A DNA stretch of 13,578 nucleotides from Desulfobacteraceae bacterium (lineage in GTDB: Bacteria > Desulfobacterota > DSM-4660 > Desulfatiglandales > HGW-15), in contig RPPU01000052.1 of the NCBI GenBank assembly GCA_003819975.1, forward strand, positions 1-13,578. The letters are read 5' to 3'. The notes under the pieces were generated by a model. It had not been told where the DNA came from, made no database searches, and saw only the letters and a program-made list of their open reading frames with translations. This document shows positions 6,886 to 12,901 of the stretch, in pieces. How positions within the stretch are numbered: the first letter of the stretch is position 1; the number at the start of each line of letters is the position of its first letter. Made by a program: the position numbers and the translations under genes.

Positions 6886-7797
6886 ATGCGCTACCGTTTA
6901 ATTCTGAACCCGTCCTCGCGGTCCGGCCGGGGACAAAAACATTGGGAATTTTGGAAGCAAGGCTTGCAGAAGGCTCGGGTTGATTATGAAACTTTCATAA
7001 CCCAGAGTGCGGGCGAGGCTTTTCAATTGGCTCGTGATGCAGAAGGTGAGTGTGTTGTAACGGCAGTAGGCGGTGACGGCACAATCAATGAAGTTCTGGA
7101 CGGTATTCTGCAGTCCGGAAATCCCGGATTACAAATGGGCGTGCTTTATGCGGGAACCAGTCCGGATTTTTGCCGGTTCCATGGTATTCCGGTCGATTAT
7201 GCTCAAGCTCTGGATGTCTTGCTGAATAAAAAGACCCGGTTGGTGGATGCGTGCCGGATACGATACTACGGTGAAGGCGGAAAACATCTCCTGGCTCATT
7301 TTGGATGCAGCTGCAATATCGGCATGGGTGCATCCATTGCCCGTTTCGCAAACCGATTGCGGCGACGTTTGGGGGATAAATTGGGAACCGGTGCAGCGGT
7401 TATGAAAACCGTTTTTAGTTATCGACCCCTGGATTTGGAGTTGCGGGCTGATGGGGAACCCCTGTCTCTCCCAAAAGTCAATAACCTTTGCGTGATTAAA
7501 AATCCTTATTTGGCCTCCGGGTTGAAATTGGAACTGGATGTCAAACCGGACGATGGGAACCTTTGGCTCATGGGGCTTTACGGAAAAAGCAAGATCGGTA
7601 TGTCACTGCTTTTTCCGCGCTTTTATACCGGCTCCATAGTTCACCGCCCCGAGGTTTATCTCCAAAAATGTCAAAAGGTCGAGGTTTACGCTGCAGAGAC
7701 CCAAGAGATTGAATTTGACGGCGATCCACACGGGTATTTGCCCGTGGAGATCGAGCTGTTGCCCAAAGCAGTACGCCTTAAAGGGAGTGTTTTATGA
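6886..7797 (+). CDS. Diacylglycerol/sphingosine kinase-like lipid kinase
   Basis: The 303-residue protein matches the DAGK catalytic family (YegS, DgkB, sphingosine and ceramide kinases). It has the N-terminal nucleotide-site start LILNPSSRSGRG, the glycine-rich VGGDGTINEV (residues 61-70), and a C-terminal beta domain ending with DGDPHGYLPVEIELLPKAVR (from about residue 278), where the family normally has DGE. These enzymes phosphorylate the hydroxyl of a lipid using ATP. A deviation is GTSPDFCRFHGIP (90-102) in place of the usual GTGNDFAR-x-LGIP. Only a modest AGGGTC ribosome site is present before the ATG at 6886. The stop overlaps the next gene as ATGA. In this context a long-chain-base or other lipid substrate is inferred, not shown. 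Confidence 0.86.
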   Translation: MRYRLILNPSSRSGRGQKHWEFWKQGLQKARVDYETFITQSAGEAFQLARDAEGECVVTAVGGDGTINEVLDGILQSGNPGLQMGVLYAGTSPDFCRFHGIPVDYAQALDVLLNKKTRLVDACRIRYYGEGGKHLLAHFGCSCNIGMGASIARFANRLRRRLGDKLGTGAAVMKTVFSYRPLDLELRADGEPLSLPKVNNLCVIKNPYLASGLKLELDVKPDDGNLWLMGLYGKSKIGMSLLFPRFYTGSIVHRPEVYLQKCQKVEVYAAETQEIEFDGDPHGYLPVEIELLPKAVRLKGSVL

Positions 7798-8792
7798 AAG
7801 AGTCTGAATGGATTCAATTGATTGCCGCCGGATGCAACCGCGATCCGCGCCAAATAAATCGTTTGTTTGAATGCGACGCCGAGATCCTGGACCTGAACGG
7901 GCAAATGTGGGCTTTGACTCTGGATCAATTTTCGCCGGAGGAGGATTTATTCACTTCAGAAGAGCCGGAAAAGTTGGGAGCCAACTTGGCGACGGCAACT
8001 TTAAGCGATCTTTTGGCGGCCGGGGCAAAACCGGAATTTTTCATGCAGGGATTGACGCTCCCTCAAGGAGTCGATGAGTTATTTGTACGTCAATTGACCG
8101 GGGGCATCAGTGGGGTTTTGGCCGAGGTCGGTTGTTCTTTATGTGGGGGCGATATGGGCACGGCGGATCAATGGCGCTTTAGCGGTTTTTGCATGGGCCG
8201 TGTTTTGAATAACAAACCTTTGTCCCGCATCATGCCGAAACAACCCCAAACCCTTTGGGCCACGGGAAAATTTGGAGATGCCAATTTTGCGGCCTTGCAT
8301 AACAAGGCAACGCCCCGGTTTGAACTGCGTTACAAAGAGGCCCAGGTTATTTATCAATGGGCAACAGCATGCATGGATACGAGCGGCGGGCTTATGGACG
8401 CTTTATGGTGGTTGCATATGCTTAATCCCGACATGCGATTTGAAATCGATCTGGATCAAGTTCCTCTGGCTCCGGAAGTTCGGAAAGCAGCTTGCTCCGG
8501 ATTACCGGCAGAAGCTTTTTTATTGGGCGGCGCCGGGGAATATGAATTGATTTTCATGGTTGCGGAACCGCTTGGCAGCACGGGTCAGGAGGCTCTGGAA
8601 GCCATGTCGGCGATACGGATCGGTGAGATTCATGACCGCAGTAGCGGATTATTTTTTCGTAAGCGAGGGAAGGTCGTTTCTGAAATGAAAAGTGCCCCGC
8701 CTTGCCCGCGTGAAGAGGCGAATAGAGAAAAATATATTCAAGCGGTTATAGGCATGGCTAACGAATTGTTTGGGGAGAATAAGGTAACATGA
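7794..8792 (+). CDS. ThiL-like (AIR synthase/PurM-fold) protein
   Basis: The 332-residue product follows the thiamine-monophosphate kinase (ThiL) layout: an N-terminal AIRS domain with SDLLAAGAKP (71-80) and CGGDMG (117-122), then a C-terminal AIRS domain with MDTSGGLMDAL and GGAGEYELIF (245-254). Several ThiL hallmarks are altered. The N-terminal GDDAAV is ECDAEI (26-31), the TD motif is LD (43-44), DISDGL has become MDTSGGL, and GGEDYELLF has become GGAGEYELIF. Asp72 and Asp120 remain as likely metal ligands. The changes, and the absence of any other thiamine gene here, make a real ThiL role doubtful; a dedicated kinase or ATP-dependent step in the operon's pathway is more likely. AAGGGAG precedes the start, and both ends overlap neighbours as ATGA. 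Confidence 0.82.
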   Translation: MKESEWIQLIAAGCNRDPRQINRLFECDAEILDLNGQMWALTLDQFSPEEDLFTSEEPEKLGANLATATLSDLLAAGAKPEFFMQGLTLPQGVDELFVRQLTGGISGVLAEVGCSLCGGDMGTADQWRFSGFCMGRVLNNKPLSRIMPKQPQTLWATGKFGDANFAALHNKATPRFELRYKEAQVIYQWATACMDTSGGLMDALWWLHMLNPDMRFEIDLDQVPLAPEVRKAACSGLPAEAFLLGGAGEYELIFMVAEPLGSTGQEALEAMSAIRIGEIHDRSSGLFFRKRGKVVSEMKSAPPCPREEANREKYIQAVIGMANELFGENKVT

Positions 8793-9997
8793 AAGAGAAG
8801 ATTCTTTTTACGCCCCTGAAGTTGCGCCATATGGCTTTAAAAAACCGGATCATCCGTTCCGCTACTTATGAAGGCTGGGGCGATTCGGCTGGTGTTCCCC
8901 AACCCGGATTGGGCGAGCTCTATGCCGACCTCGGTCGCGGCGGTGTGGGCGGTTTAATCACGGGTTTTGTGTTTGTGGCGGCGGAAGGTCGCGCAATGCA
9001 AAAAAGACAATGCGCTATGGACCGGGACGAGCTGATTGAACCGTGGCGCTGGATTGTCGCTAAAGCAAAAGAGGCAGCTCCGGACATGAAGATTTTCATG
9101 CAATTGGCTCATGCGGGCAGGCAGACTTGCAAAGAAATAACCGGACGGCCGGTGATCGGCGCTTCTTCCAAAAAATGTTCCTATTTCAGGCAAAGAGTTA
9201 GAAGTCTGACTGAGGAAGAGATTTGCCGGATCATTGATGATTTTAGTTGGGCAGCCAATCGAGCCCGGCAAGCGGGATTTGACGGCGTGCAAATCCATGC
9301 GGCTCATGGTTATCTGATTCATCAGTTTTTATCGCCTTGGACCAATCAACGCAAGGACCGCTGGGCCGACCGGCCCTTATTCTTAGAGCAGGTTCTTAAA
9401 GGAGTCAGGGAACATTGCGGTTCGAATTTTCCATTGTTGGTCAAGCTAAGCGCCTCGGAAGATGTTGAGCAAGGTATCCACGTATCTGACACTATACAAA
9501 CCATCCAACATCTTAAGCCTTTTGAGGTGGATGCTTGGGAGATTAGTTACGGAACCATGGAATATGCCTTGAATATCATTCGGGGATCCGTACCCATGGA
9601 TGCGGTCTTTAAAATCAATCCGCTCTTTTCCGGAATTCCCAAAGGAGTGCGGTGGATTTGGAAGAAGTTTTTAATGCCGCAATATGTCAAGAAGTTCAAG
9701 CCGTTCTCGGAAGGTTATAACATATCAGCAGCCGTGGAAATCAAAAAACAAACCCAGGAGATTGTAATGGTAGTGGGCGGGTTACATTCCGCTGCAATAA
9801 TGCAAGATAGCCTTGCCGTACACGGCCTTGACGCGGTTAGTCTTTGCCGGCCATTGATTTGCGAACCGGATTTGCCTGAAAAGATCCGTTCAGGGGTTGC
9901 GGACCGCTCCGCCTGTACAAAGTGCAATCTCTGTTTGATCCATTGCGATGGCATGGAATCGTTGCGCTGTTATGGGAAAGGAGGTCAAGAAACATGA
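8789..9997 (+). CDS. Old Yellow Enzyme-type NADH:flavin oxidoreductase
   Basis: The 402-residue protein is an FMN-binding TIM barrel of the OYE family. It starts with LFTPLKLRHMALKNRIIRSA, has QLAHAGRQ (105-112), the substrate-binding pair in IHAAHGYLIHQFLSP (His170, His173), and the phosphate-binding VVGGLHS (328-334) and LCRPLI (352-357) near the end. OYEs reduce activated C=C bonds. After the barrel it carries cysteines at 376, 379, 382, 386 and 394 (CTKCNLC then HC then RC), resembling the [4Fe-4S] site of dienoyl-CoA reductase/trimethylamine dehydrogenase relatives. It lacks the FAD/NAD(P) domain that makes those enzymes about 650-670 residues long, so an external electron donor is needed. 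The start overlaps the ThiL-like stop as ATGA. Confidence 0.88.
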   Translation: MKEKILFTPLKLRHMALKNRIIRSATYEGWGDSAGVPQPGLGELYADLGRGGVGGLITGFVFVAAEGRAMQKRQCAMDRDELIEPWRWIVAKAKEAAPDMKIFMQLAHAGRQTCKEITGRPVIGASSKKCSYFRQRVRSLTEEEICRIIDDFSWAANRARQAGFDGVQIHAAHGYLIHQFLSPWTNQRKDRWADRPLFLEQVLKGVREHCGSNFPLLVKLSASEDVEQGIHVSDTIQTIQHLKPFEVDAWEISYGTMEYALNIIRGSVPMDAVFKINPLFSGIPKGVRWIWKKFLMPQYVKKFKPFSEGYNISAAVEIKKQTQEIVMVVGGLHSAAIMQDSLAVHGLDAVSLCRPLICEPDLPEKIRSGVADRSACTKCNLCLIHCDGMESLRCYGKGGQET

Positions 9998-11250
9998 AGG
10001 CCGAGATGAAACATTTTGAAGATTTTATGGCCAGCGCTGACCGGGATATTTTTCAAAAAGTGCATGATCTTTATGCGGAAGTAAATACGGATAGAGAGCT
10101 CCAACCCTATGTGGATGCTTTAGGAGTTCAGACATTGAGCGGGGCTAAAAACCACTCATTACTGAAAGAACGAAACGGAGAGATTCATGATGTCATCATG
10201 TTGGGTTCCAATTCTTATTTTTCTTTGACCACTCATCCGGATGTGGTCTCCGCCGCCAAATCGGCCTGCGATCAATATGGTTATGGCATGGGCGCGGTCT
10301 CTTTATATGCCGGGAAGAGCGATCTGCATTATCAATTGGAAAAGAAGATCGCCAACTTTTACGGCACCGAAGATGCGATCCTGTTGCCCAGCGGCTATGC
10401 CACAAATGTAGGCGTTATTTCGGCCCTGTGCGGGCCGGGCGATGTAATCATAAACGATGCATTTAATCATGCTTCGATTTTTGACGGTTGCCGCTTATCC
10501 GGCGCGGAGATTAAAGTTTATTTACACGGCAACATGAAGCATTTGGAAAAAATTTTAAGGCAATTATCTGGTTCGTCCAAAGGCCGTTTGATTGTCACGG
10601 ACGGCGTTTTTTCCATGGATGGCGACCTGGCGCCCTTGGATAAAATCACAGAACTGGCGGCGCGCTATGGCGCGCGGGTCATGGTGGATGATGCGCATGG
10701 TTTGGGGGTAGTAGGCCCTTCAGGGCGGGGGACGGCCGAGCAATTCGGGGTTATGGAGAAAATAGATATTCAGGTCGGCATGCTCAGCAAAGCGCCCGGC
10801 GCACTCGGTGGGTATTGCGCAGGCAGCAGCGCTTTGATCACTTATCTTCGTTATTATGCTCGGACTTATTTTTTCTCCACCAGTTTGCCGGCGCCGATTG
10901 TGGCCGGGTTGCTGGAAGTGTTCAAATTATTTTCGGAAGACCGGGCCGGCCGTGGCAGGCTATGGGAAAACATCCGGCGTTTACTGGAAGGCTTGCAGGC
11001 GTTGGGATTTAATTGCGGGCAAAGCCAATCTGCTATTATTCCTGTTTTTGTAAATGATGAAATGAAATTAACTCGCCTTTGCAATGAATTACGGCAAAAC
11101 GGAATTTATACTAATTTAGTAAGTTACCCGGCTGTGCGGCGCAAGGAATGCAGGTTAAGGCTCTGCGTCACCAGTGCTTTGACTGAGGATGATATTAATA
11201 AAATTTTAACCGTTTTTGAAGAATTGGGACGGAAATATGAACTTATCTGA
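9994..11250 (+). CDS. Alpha-oxoamine synthase (SPT/AONS-like, PLP)
   Basis: The 418-residue protein belongs to the alpha-oxoamine synthases, which condense an amino acid with an acyl thioester and release CO2 (serine palmitoyltransferase, 8-amino-7-oxononanoate synthase, KBL). Visible landmarks are LGSNSYFSL (70-78), FNHASIFDG (157-165, His159), VDDAHGLGVVG (Asp232, His235), the PLP lysine in MLSKAPGALGG (Lys266), and FFSTSLPAP. The glycine-rich stretch YGMGAVSLYAGKSDLHYQLE differs from the GSRLLSG pattern of typical AONS. About 70 residues precede the GSN motif, longer than BioF (about 385 residues total) and close to bacterial SPT (about 420). No biotin genes are near. The start at 9994 has a perfect AAGGAGGT at 9978-9985 and overlaps the OYE stop as ATGA. 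Amino acid and acyl substrates are unproven; a sphingoid-base-like product is the best inference. Confidence 0.88.
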   Translation: MKAEMKHFEDFMASADRDIFQKVHDLYAEVNTDRELQPYVDALGVQTLSGAKNHSLLKERNGEIHDVIMLGSNSYFSLTTHPDVVSAAKSACDQYGYGMGAVSLYAGKSDLHYQLEKKIANFYGTEDAILLPSGYATNVGVISALCGPGDVIINDAFNHASIFDGCRLSGAEIKVYLHGNMKHLEKILRQLSGSSKGRLIVTDGVFSMDGDLAPLDKITELAARYGARVMVDDAHGLGVVGPSGRGTAEQFGVMEKIDIQVGMLSKAPGALGGYCAGSSALITYLRYYARTYFFSTSLPAPIVAGLLEVFKLFSEDRAGRGRLWENIRRLLEGLQALGFNCGQSQSAIIPVFVNDEMKLTRLCNELRQNGIYTNLVSYPAVRRKECRLRLCVTSALTEDDINKILTVFEELGRKYELI

Positions 11251-12292
11251 AAAGAAACATGTACTGGTGACTGGTGCAGCCGGATTTATCGGCGGATATG
11301 TGGTGGAAGAATTTATTCATAATGATTGGGCCGTATCGGCCTTGGTTCATCGCAGGGTTTCCGAGAAATTGGAACGCCTGGTTCAGGATAAAAAGATCGC
11401 GATCGTCAAAGGAGATGCGGCGGATAAGACATCCCTAATAGAGGCTATTGCAGAAGCCGGCCAAAAATGGAGCCGTGTTCCGGATGTGATTGTGCATTGC
11501 GCGGGCCGTGCCTCGGATGTGGGGTGGAAAAGGGAATTCCGGCGGGCCAATTTCGATTCGGTCCGCTTTATCGGGGAATGGGTCGGGGAAAAAGAGACCA
11601 GGAAAATAATCTTTGTTTCCACGACCGATGTTTACGGCTTGCGCGACTTTGGTCATGAAAAAGAAGAGGATCTGCCGCTGTGCAACAACAAGAATAATCC
11701 TTATCCGGAATATAAAATTTTAGCCGAGCAATGGCTCGTGGAAAATTTACAACCGGAACAGTACGGGATTGTGCAGCCGGCATCGGTTTGGGGAGTAGGC
11801 GATACGACCATGACGGCTAGGGCCGTGGACTTTTTGCGCGTGAGCCCCTGGATTATTCATTTCGGTCATTGGAAAGGGAGGAACCGCTGGCCCATGGCCC
11901 ATGTGCGCAATGTGGCGGCCGGGATTTATCTGGCAGCCGTGAGATCGGAACTGGCGGGCAAAGCCGTGCATATTCTGGACAGCGAGTTCACGAGTTGCGA
12001 CGATTTTTATCGGATAATAGCGGGGATTTATCTGCCGGGTAAAAAATTCGGCCGAATTTGTTTGCCTTTATGGTTGGGCAAGGCGTTTGGAGGAGTTGTC
12101 AGCCTGGTGTCCAATCTTTTCAATCTGGATCGTCCCATTACCGATCCTTCTTTATACGCTTTGCATATTGTCAGCAGTAATTTGGATTTCGACAACCAGA
12201 GGTTTGTGCAAATTATGAAAAAGGTCGGGCGGCATGTTTGGACCAGGGAAGAGGGGATAGTGGAGCTTCGGAAGAGTTTTCGACAGGATTAA
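11237..12292 (+). CDS. NAD(P)-dependent epimerase/reductase (extended SDR)
   Basis: The 351-residue protein is an extended short-chain dehydrogenase/reductase. It has the Rossmann start VLVTGAAGFIGG (9-20), VIVHCAG (85-90), the catalytic segment VSTTDVYG (127-134), and the active-site pair in YPEYK (Tyr156, Lys160), followed by a C-terminal substrate domain ending near residue 351. Family members include sugar epimerases, 3-beta-hydroxysteroid dehydrogenases and the bacterial ceramide/ketosphinganine-type reductase CerR. Its gene overlaps the oxoamine synthase gene by 14 bases, which strongly suggests it reduces the ketone made by that enzyme. I choose ATG 11237 over the in-frame TTG at 11216, because the protein then begins seven residues before the Rossmann strand. 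It is the last gene of the operon and is followed at once by a hairpin. Confidence 0.87.
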   Translation: MNLSEKKHVLVTGAAGFIGGYVVEEFIHNDWAVSALVHRRVSEKLERLVQDKKIAIVKGDAADKTSLIEAIAEAGQKWSRVPDVIVHCAGRASDVGWKREFRRANFDSVRFIGEWVGEKETRKIIFVSTTDVYGLRDFGHEKEEDLPLCNNKNNPYPEYKILAEQWLVENLQPEQYGIVQPASVWGVGDTTMTARAVDFLRVSPWIIHFGHWKGRNRWPMAHVRNVAAGIYLAAVRSELAGKAVHILDSEFTSCDDFYRIIAGIYLPGKKFGRICLPLWLGKAFGGVVSLVSNLFNLDRPITDPSLYALHIVSSNLDFDNQRFVQIMKKVGRHVWTREEGIVELRKSFRQD

Positions 12293-12310
12293 TCCCGCGA
12301 AACGCGGGAT
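12292..12310. terminator. REP-like hairpin after operon end
   Basis: ATCCCGCG (12292-12299), an AAA loop and CGCGGGAT (12303-12310) form a perfect 8-bp stem starting on the last base of the epimerase stop codon. No clear U-tract follows, so it may be a REP-type palindrome that stabilises the mRNA end or acts as a weak terminator. It resembles the CCCGC/GCGGG hairpin at 77-95. Confidence 0.5.
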
Positions 12311-12345
12311 ATACAGGATTTATCGAATTCATCATAATTGAGAAT

Positions 12346-12363
12346 CTTGAACCCAGAACCGCG
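12346..12363. repeat. Inverted diverged copy of the 6793 repeat
   Basis: CTTGAACCCAGAACCGCG matches the reverse complement of 6793-6810 at 16 of 18 positions. It sits in the spacer after the operon, so the two copies bracket the five genes from the lipid kinase to the epimerase in opposite orientations. Nothing else in 12311-12400 is recognisable. Confidence 0.5.
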
Positions 12364-12401
12364 CATTGTTAATCTAAGAATCTGTTTAGAAAATAAAAAG
12401 A

Positions 12402-12429
12402 TTGATTTTTTAGTTATTTTAAGTTAAAT
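12402..12429 (+). promoter_or_regulatory. Possible promoter for toxin-relic/antitoxin unit
   Basis: TTGATT (12402-12407) and TTAAAT (12424-12429) are separated by 16 bases in an AT-rich stretch upstream of the brnT relic. The match is only moderate; it is listed because the antitoxin-like gene needs its own promoter after the operon-end hairpin. Confidence 0.3.
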
Positions 12430-12462
12430 TCATTTGGAACGCTATGGTTTAAAGGATCCATA

Positions 12463-12516
12463 ATGAAACTAAACTTTGAATGGGATGAAGAGAAAGCCAA
12501 ATCGAATGCGTGCTGA
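12463..12516 (+). pseudogene. brnT: Truncated brnT toxin start (relic)
   Basis: A well-placed AAAGGA (12451-12456) precedes an ATG whose first 15 codons read MKLNFEWDEEKAKSN, the hallmark N-terminus of BrnT ribonuclease toxins (FEWD-x-x-KA-x-x-N). The frame then reaches AC and a TGA at 12514. The remaining roughly 75 residues of a BrnT toxin, including its catalytic part, are missing, and the next gene begins inside this relic at 12506. This looks like an internal deletion that removed the toxin but kept its translation-initiation region. The 17-residue peptide could still be translated and could couple translation of the following gene. Confidence 0.62.
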
Positions 12517-12760
12517 ATATGATTTTTCAGGCGGAGTGCGCGGAAAGCACTACAGGGCCATGCAAGCCGGTCATACGATTACTATTCATAAGGAGGATGG
12601 CGCCATTATTACAAAGGACGTGATGCCAAAAAAAGGTGCTGTCGTTATAGAACCGGATATTCGAGTGTATTTTCCCGATTCCGAATCCGTGAATAGGGCT
12701 TTGCGTTGTCTGATTCCGTTGCTGACCAAAAAGAGCAAAGCGAAAAGGAAAAGCAAATAA
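12506..12760 (+). CDS. Orphan antitoxin-like protein (BrnA/CopG type)
   Basis: The 84-residue protein begins MRAEYDFSGGVRGKHYRAMQ and has a strand-rich middle (TITIHKEDG, GAVVIEPDIRVYFPDSE), then SVNRALRCLIPLL and a very basic tail (KKSKAKRKSK). Such short xxEYDFS...RG proteins with a 'FPDS-x-x-VN-x-ALR-x-L' helix are typical antitoxin partners of BrnT-like toxins; the helix would bind DNA in a ribbon-helix-helix-like way. I start it at ATG 12506, where family members begin; an in-frame TTG at 12476 and ATG at 12485 would merely read out-of-frame toxin sequence. Its own ribosome site is weak (GAGAAAG), so coupling to the upstream relic is likely. With the toxin gone it may be a protective or regulatory orphan. 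The exact family is uncertain. Confidence 0.7.
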   Translation: MRAEYDFSGGVRGKHYRAMQAGHTITIHKEDGAIITKDVMPKKGAVVIEPDIRVYFPDSESVNRALRCLIPLLTKKSKAKRKSK

Positions 12761-12817
12761 ATCCTCATCTAAGTTATTTTAATTTGGAAAGCGTTATTGA
12801 TTATCGGCATTTTTTAG

Positions 12818-12860
12818 ACAAAAGATATTTTGTCAAAAAACTTAACAAAATATCTTTTGT
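12818..12860. repeat. Perfect 16-bp inverted repeat of near-palindromes
   Basis: ACAAAAGATATTTTGT (12818-12833) and its exact reverse complement ACAAAATATCTTTTGT (12845-12860) flank an 11-base spacer. Each arm is itself nearly palindromic (ACAAAA-N4-TTTTGT), giving two copies of the same site 27 bp apart. It lies between convergent genes, so a bidirectional terminator is the simplest reading. The AT-rich stem and double-site form also fit a protein-binding or recombination site. Apart from this, 12761-12901 holds nothing I recognise. Confidence 0.6.
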
Positions 12861-12901
12861 TATCTATATGCACTTTGACGTGATCGCCAGTCTGTTTAGC
12901 A

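Noticed and set aside
10660..10675. GCGCGC-TATG-GCGCGC hairpin
   Set aside because: It is inside the oxoamine synthase coding sequence, where it encodes part of AARYGAR; it is best explained by alanine/arginine codons.
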